From Chryseobacterium sp. KACC 21268 (GTDB taxonomy: Bacteria; Bacteroidota; Bacteroidia; Flavobacteriales; Weeksellaceae), in NCBI GenBank assembly GCA_028736075.1, contig CP117875.1, positions 1,550,001 through 1,614,000 on the forward strand: a stretch of DNA of 64,000 bases. The letters are read 5' to 3'. The stretch's first letter is position 1, and each line of letters opens with the position of its first letter. Made by a program: the position numbers and the translations under genes. This document shows positions 1-7,002 of the stretch, piece by piece. The notes under the pieces were generated by a model. That model made no database searches. It saw only the letters and a program-made list of their open reading frames with translations, and was not told the origin of the DNA.

Positions 1-2
1 CC

Positions 3-350
3 CTTATTTTCAAGTGGCCGTATTTGGTTTTACTCTTAGTTTTTGATTTTATTATGAGGGCTTTAGGCTTATCACTTTCTCCTTTAGCCCTTTTTTCAAG
101 ATCGATCTCGAAAATATTGGGATGGAAAAGGAAACCGATATTCGCCGCACCAAAAAGATTCGCGGCGACATTGGGTTCTCTTTTTACATTATTAGTTTTT
201 TTATTAATGCTCAATGGATTGTATGATCCGGCTTTCGCAGTCGGGTTTCTCCTGATCATCTTAGCCAGTCTGGAAAGCTTTTTCAAGGTTTGCGTCGGCT
301 GCTATCTCTACCAATTCATTGTGATTCCCATCCAAAATAAATTTAAATAA
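3..350 (+). CDS. DUF4395 family integral membrane protein (5' truncated)
   Basis: The reading frame is open to the left edge, so the true start lies outside the window. The visible part has a cytosolic stretch with the pattern SPLALFSRSISK then APKRFAA, typical of DUF4395, followed by two hydrophobic segments and a short cysteine-containing end (CVGCYLYQF). The family is bacterial inner-membrane and often sits near thioredoxin or rhodanese genes, but its biochemical role is not established. A NIL-domain gene follows 30 bases downstream on the same strand, so the two may be co-transcribed. Family assignment is from remembered sequence pattern; function unknown. Confidence 0.75.
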   Translation, partial: LIFKWPYLVLLLVFDFIMRALGLSLSPLALFSRSISKILGWKRKPIFAAPKRFAATLGSLFTLLVFLLMLNGLYDPAFAVGFLLIILASLESFFKVCVGCYLYQFIVIPIQNKFK

Positions 351-380
351 CAAATCAACTCACCAAAAAAATATTCAATT

Positions 381-692
381 ATGATCTATCCACAAGAAAC
401 GCAGAAAGGAGGCTTCTTTCAAAAGCCCGCAAAGGAAATAATCCTGGAAATAGAACTGAATGGTAAAATAAGATTTGATATCCTGCTTTACACGATCTAC
501 AATCATTACAAGATCAGCTACAAGATCGTGAACGCCCATATCGAATATCTGAATGGCAATAACTTCGGCAACGTAAAACTTCTTCTGAAGATCACGGATG
601 ACGAAATTGATAAGATTGAAAATTACCTTGGTGAATACAAACTGATGAGTTGCAAAATACCAGTCCTACAACAAACAAAGGAAGCTTCATAA
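381..692 (+). CDS. Stand-alone NIL-domain-like small protein
   Basis: A soluble 103-residue protein. Residues about 30-90 resemble the NIL domain, an ACT-like ferredoxin fold found at the C-terminus of methionine importer ATPases (MetN). The visible pattern is a helix (DILLYTIYNHYKIS), a strand (KIVNAHIEYLNG), then FGNVKLLLKI and a second helix (DDEIDKIENYL). In MetN this domain binds methionine. Here it has no ATPase partner in the window, so a ligand-sensing role is only inferred. The stop codon lies inside the loop of a terminator hairpin. Start chosen at ATG 381; no clear Shine-Dalgarno, as usual in Bacteroidota. Confidence 0.6.
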   Translation: MIYPQETQKGGFFQKPAKEIILEIELNGKIRFDILLYTIYNHYKISYKIVNAHIEYLNGNNFGNVKLLLKITDDEIDKIENYLGEYKLMSCKIPVLQQTKEAS

Positions 693-710
693 TGAGCTTC
701 CTTTAATTTT
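678..710 (+). terminator. Intrinsic terminator after the NIL-domain gene
   Basis: A 9-bp stem (AAGGAAGCT / AGCTTCCTT) with an 8-base loop is followed by TAATTTTTT. The stop codon of the upstream gene (690-692) lies in the loop. Confidence 0.75.
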
Positions 711-740
711 TTATAAACGATCAAGCTGTCGGCTGACAAC

Positions 741-2054
741 TTATTGTTCGATTCTTCTGATGTCTGCGCCAATCGCTCTCAATCTTTCGTCGATATTCTC
801 ATAACCACGATCGATCTGTTCGATGTTCTGAATGATGGATTTTCCTTCTGCAGAAAGCGCCGCGATCAACAAAGCATTTCCAGCTCTGATGTCTGGCGAA
901 ACCATAGACGTTCCTCTCAATGGTGTTTCCTGATTCATTCCGATGACGGTTGCTCTGTGTGGATCGCAAAGGATGATCTGCGCGCCCATATCGATCAATT
1001 TATCGACGAAGAACAAACGGCTCTCGAACATTTTTTGGTGGATCAAAACAGAACCTTTGGCCTGAGTTGCCACAACCAATATGATTGATAAAAGATCCGG
1101 CGTAAATCCTGGCCAAGGTGCATCTGAAACTGTCAAGATTGATCCATCGATGAATTTCTGGATCTTATAATTCTCCTGAGAAGGAATATAGATATCATCG
1201 CCTCTTTGTTCCAATTCAATTCCTAGTTTTCTGAAAGTATTTGGGATCACGCCCAGTTCATTCCAGTTTACATCCTTGATGGTGATCTCCGATTTGGTCA
1301 TCGCAGCCAATCCTATCCAAGAGCCGATCTCTACCATATCTGGTAGCATTCTGTGGTCTGTTCCGTTCAATTTGTCAACACCTTCTACAATTAGAAGATT
1401 GGAACCAATTCCGGAGATATTTGCACCCATTCTGTTCAGCATCTTGCATAGTTGCTGAAGATATGGTTCGCAAGCCGCGTTGTAAATACTTGTTTTTCCT
1501 TTTGCCAAAACGGCAGCCATTACAATATTGGCCGTTCCGGTTACAGAAGCCTCTTCAAGAAGAATGAATTTTCCTTTCAGTTCTTTAGCTCTTAGAGAAT
1601 AATAAGCTTCTTCCTCATCATAAGTGAATTCTGCGCCCAATTCCACAAAACCTTGGAAATGCGTGTCCAAACGTCTTCTTCCGATCTTGTCTCCACCTGG
1701 TGTTGGCAAATAGGCTTCCCCAAATCTCGCCAACATCGGACCCAAGATCATCACAGAACCTCTCAGTTTTGCGCCATCTTTCTTGAATTCCTGAGATTTT
1801 ATATAATCGAAATTGACCTCATCTGCTTTGAAAGTGTAGTCTCCTTTTCCGTTTTTCGTAACTTTTACGTTAAAATCCTGTAAGATGTCAATCAATTTGT
1901 TGACATCTTTAATATCCGGAATATTACTGATTCGCACCTCATCTTCAGTCAACAAAACAGCACAAAGGATTTGTAAAGCTTCATTTTTCGCACCTTGTGG
2001 TGTGATCTCTCCGCTTAATTTTTTTCCTCCTCGTATTTCGAACGCATTACTCAT
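741..2054 (-). CDS. murA: UDP-N-acetylglucosamine 1-carboxyvinyltransferase MurA (Asp-type)
   Basis: Catalyses the first committed step of peptidoglycan synthesis: transfer of enolpyruvate from PEP to UDP-GlcNAc in the cytosol. The 437 residues cover the full EPSP-synthase-type fold. Seen are the GAKN motif (21-24), the mobile active-site loop PGGDKIGRRR (119-128), PGFTPDLLS with the catalytic-base Asp region, and a C-terminal IDRGYENIDERLRAIGA block. The loop carries Asp122 where E. coli MurA has Cys115, the residue alkylated by fosfomycin; Asp at this site is known to retain activity and give fosfomycin resistance. The start codon shares one base with the stop of the DUF4290 gene (TAATG), so the pair is a translationally linked operon. 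Confidence 0.97.
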   Translation of the reverse strand: MSNAFEIRGGKKLSGEITPQGAKNEALQILCAVLLTEDEVRISNIPDIKDVNKLIDILQDFNVKVTKNGKGDYTFKADEVNFDYIKSQEFKKDGAKLRGSVMILGPMLARFGEAYLPTPGGDKIGRRRLDTHFQGFVELGAEFTYDEEEAYYSLRAKELKGKFILLEEASVTGTANIVMAAVLAKGKTSIYNAACEPYLQQLCKMLNRMGANISGIGSNLLIVEGVDKLNGTDHRMLPDMVEIGSWIGLAAMTKSEITIKDVNWNELGVIPNTFRKLGIELEQRGDDIYIPSQENYKIQKFIDGSILTVSDAPWPGFTPDLLSIILVVATQAKGSVLIHQKMFESRLFFVDKLIDMGAQIILCDPHRATVIGMNQETPLRGTSMVSPDIRAGNALLIAALSAEGKSIIQNIEQIDRGYENIDERLRAIGADIRRIEQ

Positions 2055-2722
2055 TATTTTCTCTTGTTTTTATGGTTTTGGAAGTTATTCCTTCTGTTAT
2101 TGTTGTTATTATTTTGATTTGGATTCCTGTTGTTACTATTTGGGTTCCTGTTGTTATTGTTCCTGTTGGCAGCGTAGTAGATCTTGCTTCTTTCCAGAGA
2201 TTCCAAAGTGGTAAGGTCCAATTTGTCATTGGAAAGTTCCTTCAAGTGGCGGAAGATCACATCGTCCTGCACGTGTTCCTTGTTGTAGACATTGTAGGAC
2301 TTTTTCATATTGTTGGCGATCACGTGGGTCAAAGCTTCTTTTTCGTCGCCTTCTTCCAGTGCGATGGCTTTTTCTATCAATTGCAGGATGCTCTTTCCGT
2401 AGAATTTATAAGCATTATCCAAAGAAGGATAGTCCATTTTTCTAGGTTTCGTGATCAGGTCATCCGCAGAAAGTACCGGATACGGAGAATCTACATCCAA
2501 GTTGTGGTCTGCCAAAATAAACAAGTGGTCCCAAAGCTTGTGCTTGTAGTTTTCCTCATCGCGAAGATGTGGGTTTCTCTGTCCCATAAACTCGATGATG
2601 GCAAGCGCCATTTCATTTCTTTCCTCTTTTGTTTGCAGGGTTTTGCAATGCTCCACCAGCTGCTGTATGTTGCGCCCATATTCGGGCAGTAATAGTTGTG
2701 TTCTGTCGGTATTATAATCCAT
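2054..2722 (-). CDS. DUF4290 domain-containing protein
   Basis: A soluble 222-residue protein of a Bacteroidota-specific family of unknown function. The conserved part is residues 1 to about 180 (MDYNTDR, LLPEYGRNIQQLVEHC, MGQRNPHLRDEENYKHKLWDHL). The last 30-40 residues are a low-complexity tail of Asn, Arg and Pro, probably disordered. An in-frame TTG at 2731 is inside the predicted -7 promoter box, so ATG 2722 is preferred. Its stop overlaps the murA start by one base. The constant pairing with murA suggests, but does not prove, a cell-envelope role. Confidence 0.88.
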   Translation of the reverse strand: MDYNTDRTQLLLPEYGRNIQQLVEHCKTLQTKEERNEMALAIIEFMGQRNPHLRDEENYKHKLWDHLFILADHNLDVDSPYPVLSADDLITKPRKMDYPSLDNAYKFYGKSILQLIEKAIALEEGDEKEALTHVIANNMKKSYNVYNKEHVQDDVIFRHLKELSNDKLDLTTLESLERSKIYYAANRNNNNRNPNSNNRNPNQNNNNNNRRNNFQNHKNKRK

Positions 2723-2728
2723 AATGTG

Positions 2729-2736
2729 CAAATATA
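2729..2736 (-). promoter_or_regulatory. -7 box (TATATTTG) for DUF4290-murA
   Basis: On the minus strand TATATTTG matches the Bacteroidota -7 consensus TAnnTTTG exactly. The box ends only 6 bases before the ATG at 2722, so the mRNA would be leaderless or nearly so. No good -33 TTG was identified. Confidence 0.55.
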
Positions 2737-2792
2737 AAAATATAAAATCAGAAAAAATTCAATTTTAAAATTTTAGAAAAAACTAACAATTA

Positions 2793-2938
2793 TTTGGGCG
2801 TGTCCCTTTGTTTCCCAGCCGCAAGATCCCAACGCAAAACAAGCGGGCCGTGCTTTCCGCTATATCTTTTTTCCGCAGCCGCATTTCCACCACCACAAAA
2901 AAGGATGCCGCTGCAATCACTCACGCAGCTACAACGTC
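2793..2938. repeat. REP-like intergenic stem-loop element, copy 1
   Basis: This gap begins with GGGCGTGTCCCTTTG and later has CTATATCTTTTTTCC and AAAAAAGGATGCCGCTGCAAT. The ATCTTTTTTCC and AAAAAAGGAT parts are complementary arms. The same core (CTATATCTTTTT ... AAAAAGGATGCCG) recurs at about 5690-5750. I recognise this sequence type as a common interspersed intergenic element in flavobacteria. It carries no coding potential. Confidence 0.65.
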
Positions 2939-2956
2939 AATTCACGCTACAACCAA

Positions 2957-3379
2957 TTAGTTGATGAATTTTTTCCGCTGTTCCGCACTCGGTAAGAAAC
3001 ATTGATTTGCAGCCAATTTTTTACGATTTCTGGAAACGAGATTGTAGAATTGATTCCCGATCGCATCAGGAAGTATTTTACCAATTGAAGCCAAAGAATA
3101 AATACCGCCAATTTCTGAAGCTATTTCCAAAATCGCCTGATATTTGGTCAAGTAAAAACTATCTGGTTTCCAAAGGTAAAGCGTATCAAAAACCTGGTTG
3201 GGCAGATTTCGTTCATTCAAAAATTTCTGTCCAAATTCCGATTGTAATGACGAGAACAAGAACTTGTCATTTTTATCCTTCTCCAAGATCCATTGCACCC
3301 AATGGTTGCAAAATCCACATTCGCCATCATAGAAAACGATGTTCTTGTCTTTGAAACTTACTGAGATATCTGTGGTCAT
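2957..3379 (-). CDS. DCC-family (DUF393) thiol-disulfide oxidoreductase-like protein
   Basis: The signature YDGECGFCNHWV at residues 17-28 contains the Asp, Cys, Cys (D18, C21, C24) after which the DCC family is named. The family is thioredoxin-like with a CxxC motif and is predicted to act in dithiol/disulfide exchange; substrates are not known. The 140-residue length is normal. There is no signal peptide, so a cytosolic location is likely. The start ATG overlaps the stop of the upstream haem-binding gene by four bases (ATGA), so the two form an operon. Confidence 0.88.
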   Translation of the reverse strand: MTTDISVSFKDKNIVFYDGECGFCNHWVQWILEKDKNDKFLFSSLQSEFGQKFLNERNLPNQVFDTLYLWKPDSFYLTKYQAILEIASEIGGIYSLASIGKILPDAIGNQFYNLVSRNRKKLAANQCFLPSAEQRKKFIN

Positions 3380-3852
3380 AAGGCGTTGGCTTGTTGGATT
3401 TGTTTTTGGACCATTCGAAAATAATCCACTAGTTGTTTTCTTTGTTCATCGGTCAATTTCGCATCGGGATGTCCGAGTGTGTAACTTTCCAAAGGCATTT
3501 TCTTTTGCTCCACATATTCCGCAGCCTCTTCCAATTTATGGATTTGACGTTTGGAATCGTAGGTTGCAAATGTAGAGAAATTAAGCTCCAGTCTTGCCTC
3601 ATCAATATGACTTTTCAAAAGCCAACCCGCTGGCTGAATGTAACTGTAAGCCGGATATTTGGTCTCGTTGGAATGACAATCGTAGCAGGAATTTCTGATG
3701 ATGTTGGCAATCGGTTCCGGCGTATTTTTAATTTTTATAAAATCCATTCCATCATTGGTCGCTGGATTCACTTTATCAATTTGAAAAAATTGGATCATAA
3801 TGAAAGCCACCAAAAGAACAATTAATACTTTTTTCATAGTTTGATTTTGCAT
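3376..3852 (-). CDS. Haem-binding domain-containing protein (CxxCH)
   Basis: The protein has an N-terminal membrane anchor or signal segment (KKVLIVLLVAFIMIQFF) followed by a periplasmic domain with a single c-type haem motif, CYDCH, in the context RNSCYDCHSNETKYP. This matches the 'haem_bd' family of Bacteroidota, which also shows the later AGWLLKSHI and MPLESYTLGHPDA patterns seen here. It probably acts as a small periplasmic redox protein. Starts at 3852 and 3837 (MKKVL) are both possible; the longer frame to 3888 adds a non-signal extension and is not preferred. It overlaps the DCC gene by four bases, so the two may act together in envelope redox chemistry (inference). Confidence 0.88.
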   Translation of the reverse strand: MQNQTMKKVLIVLLVAFIMIQFFQIDKVNPATNDGMDFIKIKNTPEPIANIIRNSCYDCHSNETKYPAYSYIQPAGWLLKSHIDEARLELNFSTFATYDSKRQIHKLEEAAEYVEQKKMPLESYTLGHPDAKLTDEQRKQLVDYFRMVQKQIQQANAL

Positions 3853-3888
3853 TAATATAACAAAATCTCGTCCAAAAGGTAAAATCAA

Positions 3889-4177
3889 GAACCAAGGCTT
3901 CGAGAACCTCAGCCTGACAGGAAAGAATTAAGACAAAAAGTAAAAAAAATCAAGTTTGGAAAATCCATAAATAATAATTTTGAGTTTTTCGGTTTCGACC
4001 TTTAAATCTTTGATGAGTTTGTAGTCTATACTGAGCTTGTCGAAGTGTCTTTCCGAACCTTAAAATATTTTCAATAAAGTCAAAAAATCTTTGCGGACTT
4101 TGCGTTCAAATACCGCATAATTATCCCTCACAAAACCTTGAAGCTGAAACTCAAAACCTTAAACCCGAAAAATTTCG
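3889..4177. other. Non-coding gap with an inverted pair of short repeats
   Basis: No credible gene is visible. At 3898-3920 the sequence reads GCTTCGAGAACCTCAGCCTGAC, and at 4028-4050 a diverged copy lies in the opposite orientation (ACTGAGCTTGTCGAAGTGTC). The CTTCGA.AA.CTCAG core is a motif I know as frequent between flavobacterial genes. The remainder is AT-rich spacer. Confidence 0.5.
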
Positions 4178-4185
4178 TACATTTG
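4178..4185 (+). promoter_or_regulatory. -7 box (TACATTTG) upstream of der
   Basis: Exact match to TAnnTTTG, about 97 bases before the der start. No matching -33 TTG at the usual distance was found. Confidence 0.45.
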
Positions 4186-4195
4186 CAAAAATTTT

Positions 4196-4219
4196 GGGCT
4201 TCGAAAGTCGAAGTAACCC
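4196..4219 (+). promoter_or_regulatory. Hairpin in the der 5' leader
   Basis: GGG-CTTCGA, a 3-base loop (AAG), TCGAAG, then a 3-base bulge and CCC form a compact hairpin just after the predicted promoter. Its role is unknown. Confidence 0.4.
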
Positions 4220-4281
4220 ATTCTTAACCAAGTCTTATGCTCAATGATTCTTAAGCTGAGCTGAGACCAAGAAACAAATTT

Positions 4282-5592
4282 ATGTCAAATATTGTCGCAA
4301 TCGTTGGGCGTCCCAACGTAGGAAAATCCACATTATTTAATCGATTATTAGAAAGAAGAGAAGCCATCGTAGATTCCACTGCCGGCGTTACCAGAGACCG
4401 TCACTACGGAAAATCTGACTGGAACGGCGTTGATTTTACCGTGATCGACACAGGTGGTTACGACGTAGGAACAGACGACGTTTTCGAAGTGGAGATCCGC
4501 AAGCAAGTTCAATTGGCTGTGGACGAAGCAACCTCTATCATCTTTATGGTAAGCGTGGACGATGGACTTACAGACACCGATCAAGAGATCTTCGAATTAT
4601 TAAGAAAATCAAACAAGCCATTATATTTGGTAGTCAACAAAGTGGATTCTTCCAAAGAAGAACTTCCTGCAACAGAGTTTTACCAATTGGGCGTTGAAAA
4701 ATATTTCACTTTATCTTCCGCAACAGGCTCCGGAACTGGAGAATTGCTAGATGCTGTTGTAAGAGATTTCCCGACAACGGATTACAAAGATCCATTCGAA
4801 GGTTTGCCAAAGATTACCATCGCAGGTCGTCCAAACGTAGGAAAATCTACAATGACGAACGCGCTCCTTGATGTGGAAAGAAATATCGTAACCGACGTTG
4901 CAGGAACCACAAGAGACAGTATCCAGACTTTGTACAACAAATTCGGACACGAGTTTGTGTTGGTAGATACAGCTGGAATGCGTCGTAAAGCGAAAGTTTC
5001 CGAGGATCTGGAATTCTATTCCGTAATGAGATCCATCCGCTCCATCGAATATTCCGACGTCGTGATCTTGATGGTAGATGCCACACAGGGTTGGGAATCT
5101 CAGGATATGAACATTTTCGGATTGGCTCAGAAAAACAGAAAAGGAATCGTGATCCTTGTCAACAAATGGGATCTCATCGAGGACAAACACACCAATACGA
5201 TCCGTGATTTCGAGCAATCCATCAGAGACAAGATCGGTCAGTTCAATGATATTCCAATCCTTTTCGTTTCAGCTTTGACAAAACAAAGGATCCTGAAAGC
5301 CGTAGAAATGGCAATGGTCGTTTACGAAGACCGTAAGAAGAAGATCAAAACGTCCAAACTGAATGAAGTGATGTTGCCGATCTTCGAAGCAATGCCACCG
5401 CCATCCAACAAAGGAAAATACATCAAGATCAAATATTGTGTGCAGTTGCCAACGCCATCGCCACAGTTCGTATTCTTCTGCAACCTTCCGCAATATGTGA
5501 AGGAGCCGTACAAGCGATTCACCGAAAATCAACTTCGAAAAAACTTTGGTTTCACCGGAGTGCCGATTGAGATCTACTTCAGACAAAAATAA
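4282..5592 (+). CDS. der: Ribosome biogenesis GTPase Der (EngA)
   Basis: An essential GTPase acting in late 50S ribosomal subunit assembly in the cytosol. The two tandem G domains that define EngA are both visible: P-loop GRPNVGKST at residues 9-17 and again at about 182-190, each with DTGG/DTAG (G3) and NKVD/NKWD (G4) motifs. A C-terminal KH-like domain follows and ends in FTGVPIEIYFRQK. The 436-residue length is typical. It appears monocistronic, with its own -7 box upstream and a hairpin terminator just after the stop. Confidence 0.98.
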   Translation: MSNIVAIVGRPNVGKSTLFNRLLERREAIVDSTAGVTRDRHYGKSDWNGVDFTVIDTGGYDVGTDDVFEVEIRKQVQLAVDEATSIIFMVSVDDGLTDTDQEIFELLRKSNKPLYLVVNKVDSSKEELPATEFYQLGVEKYFTLSSATGSGTGELLDAVVRDFPTTDYKDPFEGLPKITIAGRPNVGKSTMTNALLDVERNIVTDVAGTTRDSIQTLYNKFGHEFVLVDTAGMRRKAKVSEDLEFYSVMRSIRSIEYSDVVILMVDATQGWESQDMNIFGLAQKNRKGIVILVNKWDLIEDKHTNTIRDFEQSIRDKIGQFNDIPILFVSALTKQRILKAVEMAMVVYEDRKKKIKTSKLNEVMLPIFEAMPPPSNKGKYIKIKYCVQLPTPSPQFVFFCNLPQYVKEPYKRFTENQLRKNFGFTGVPIEIYFRQK

Positions 5593-5598
5593 AAATCC

Positions 5599-5640
5599 AA
5601 ACCCTTTCTTAGTTCAAACTTCGAGAGGGTTTTTTATTTT
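5599..5640 (+). terminator. Intrinsic terminator after der
   Basis: AAACCCTTTC pairs with GAGAGGGTTT (10 bp, one wobble), with a T-rich run (TTTTTTATTTTT) immediately after. Confidence 0.8.
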
Positions 5641-5674
5641 TAGGAGCATCACGTGTTTATTTCTTTTCACCATT

Positions 5675-5775
5675 CCAACCCGCTATCCACTATATCTTTT
5701 TCTTTTCCGTTGCCTGAGCGTAGCCGAAGTTAACGGAAAAGAAAAAGGATGCCGTTCCTATCGGGGCTATGTTGA
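5675..5775. repeat. REP-like intergenic stem-loop element, copy 2
   Basis: CTATATC is followed by the arm TTTTTCTTTTCCGTT, a roughly 20-base loop, and the complementary arm AACGGAAAAGAAAAA, then GGATGCCGTTCCTATCGGGGCT. The perfect 15-bp inverted repeat and flanking CTATATC / GGATGCCG match copy 1 near 2.8-2.9 kb, although the stem sequence itself differs. Confidence 0.75.
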
Positions 5776-5832
5776 AGCTTTCAACCATCTTTCAAGTTTT
5801 CAAAATGCTTCAAAGCAAAGTTATATCAGAAA

Positions 5833-6176
5833 AAGTCGCGGAGCGATAATCTGTTGGCAGGAAAACAAATCACGACCTGTGGCAAAGCTCCAGAGGAGCG
5901 ACCTGTTACAATGAGATAATATGATGTGATAACCAATGCAATTATGTCTTCCTAGAAAAACCAAACAGTCTAGATTCCTACGGAATGACAAAATAATGAT
6001 AAGAAAATCTAATGTTAGCAAAATCACCAAAGCCTAAGATTTAGAAAGAAACCACAGCGTGGCGACCTATTGGTAGAAAAGTAATTGAACGATTGGCAAA
6101 GCTCTAGAAGAGCGACCTGTTGGTAGGAAAAAAATCAACACCATTAGCAAAGCTCCAGAGGAGCCACCTATAACAA
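5833..6176. repeat. Array of five palindromic repeat units (GCTCC-AGA-GGAGC type)
   Basis: Five related units occur: near 5833, 5882, 6051, 6096 and 6144. Each has a short hairpin followed by a tail like CGACCTGTTGGTAGGAAA. Hairpins seen are CGC-GGA-GCG (5837-5845), GCTCC-AGA-GGAGC (5887-5899 and 6152-6164) and GCTCT-AGA-AGAGC (6101-6113); unit 3 (6051-6080) keeps mainly the tail. Three unit-to-unit intervals are 45-51 bases. The C-G to T-A change that preserves the stem points to selection on the hairpin. Together with REP copy 2 this accounts for the gap between der and upp; no gene is supported here. Confidence 0.75.
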
Positions 6177-6275
6177 TCAAAATATCATTAAATAACTAAT
6201 TTCATCTAAAATAATTTGGAACCAAATCCAGACAATTTCCAAATTTTTACGATATTTACCCACAAAATAAACGAA

Positions 6276-6926
6276 ATGCTAAAAGTTTTATCAGAAGAAT
6301 TCTCATTGGTGAACTCCTGGATCAATGACCTTCGAAATGTTGAGGTACAAAATGACCGCTTAAAATTCCGTAGAAATATGGAACGTATCGGTGAAATTGC
6401 CGCTTTCGAGATCAGCAAAACTTTGAATTTCATCGACATCGAAATCACCACGCCACTTGAAAAAATCTCCGTCAAAGAAATCGAAACACAACCAGTGATC
6501 ACTACGATTCTTAGAGCTGGCGTTCCATTGTTCCAAGGGATTCTCAATTATTTTGATAAAGCAGATTGTGGATTTGTAGCGGCGTATAGAAAACACGACA
6601 TCAACGATTATTTTTCCATCAAACAAGATTATCTCACTTGCCCGAAATTGGACAATCGTCCACTGATTGTATCTGATCCAATGTTGGCAACCGGCGCATC
6701 CCTAATCGAAGCCATCAAAGATCTTTTGACCAACGGAAAACCTACGTCCATTCATATCGTCGCGGCTATTGCAAGCCGACAGGGTGTAGAAACCATCCAG
6801 AAAGCTTATCCTGACGCAAAGATCTGGATTGGCGCATTGGACGAAAGTTTAACTCCAAAAGGTTACATCACGCCAGGTTTGGGCGACGCGGGGGATTTGA
6901 GTTACGGTGAGAAACTTCAGAGATAG
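6276..6926 (+). CDS. upp: Uracil phosphoribosyltransferase
   Basis: Salvages uracil to UMP using PRPP in the cytosol. The 216-residue product shows the PRPP loop DPMLATGAS at residues 134-142, the TTILRAGVPL stretch near residue 75, and the uracil-binding end ITPGLGDAGDLSYG. A start at TTG 6216 would add 20 residues not found in the family; ATG 6276 (MLKVLSEEFS) matches the normal N-terminus. The gene converges on comF, with a shared inverted repeat between them. Confidence 0.95.
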   Translation: MLKVLSEEFSLVNSWINDLRNVEVQNDRLKFRRNMERIGEIAAFEISKTLNFIDIEITTPLEKISVKEIETQPVITTILRAGVPLFQGILNYFDKADCGFVAAYRKHDINDYFSIKQDYLTCPKLDNRPLIVSDPMLATGASLIEAIKDLLTNGKPTSIHIVAAIASRQGVETIQKAYPDAKIWIGALDESLTPKGYITPGLGDAGDLSYGEKLQR

Positions 6927-6939
6927 ATCATTATAAACG

Positions 6940-6988
6940 ATAATTGATAAATGATAATCGATTGCCACTCATCATTTATCAACTATCA
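6940..6988. terminator. Bidirectional terminator between upp and comF
   Basis: GATAATTGATAAATGAT (6940-6956) is nearly perfectly complementary to ATCATTTATCAACTATC (6972-6988). The stem lies between convergent genes and is AT-rich, so it could serve both strands. Confidence 0.55.
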
Positions 6989-7002
6989 ACCATCATTTAT
7001 AT

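Noticed and set aside
2072-2692. 206-codon plus-strand frame opposite DUF4290
   Set aside because: Antisense shadow of a recognised gene, low-complexity Val/Ile-rich translation from the Asn-rich tail and no homologous pattern.
5546-5914. Open frame of 122 codons between der and upp on the + strand
   Set aside because: It overlaps the end of der, runs through the terminator and the REP-like inverted repeat, and looks like translated repeat DNA rather than protein.
5833-6176. Possible CRISPR array because of regularly spaced palindromic repeats
   Set aside because: The repeats are diverged, only partly regular, the intervals share tail sequence instead of unique spacers, and no cas genes are present.
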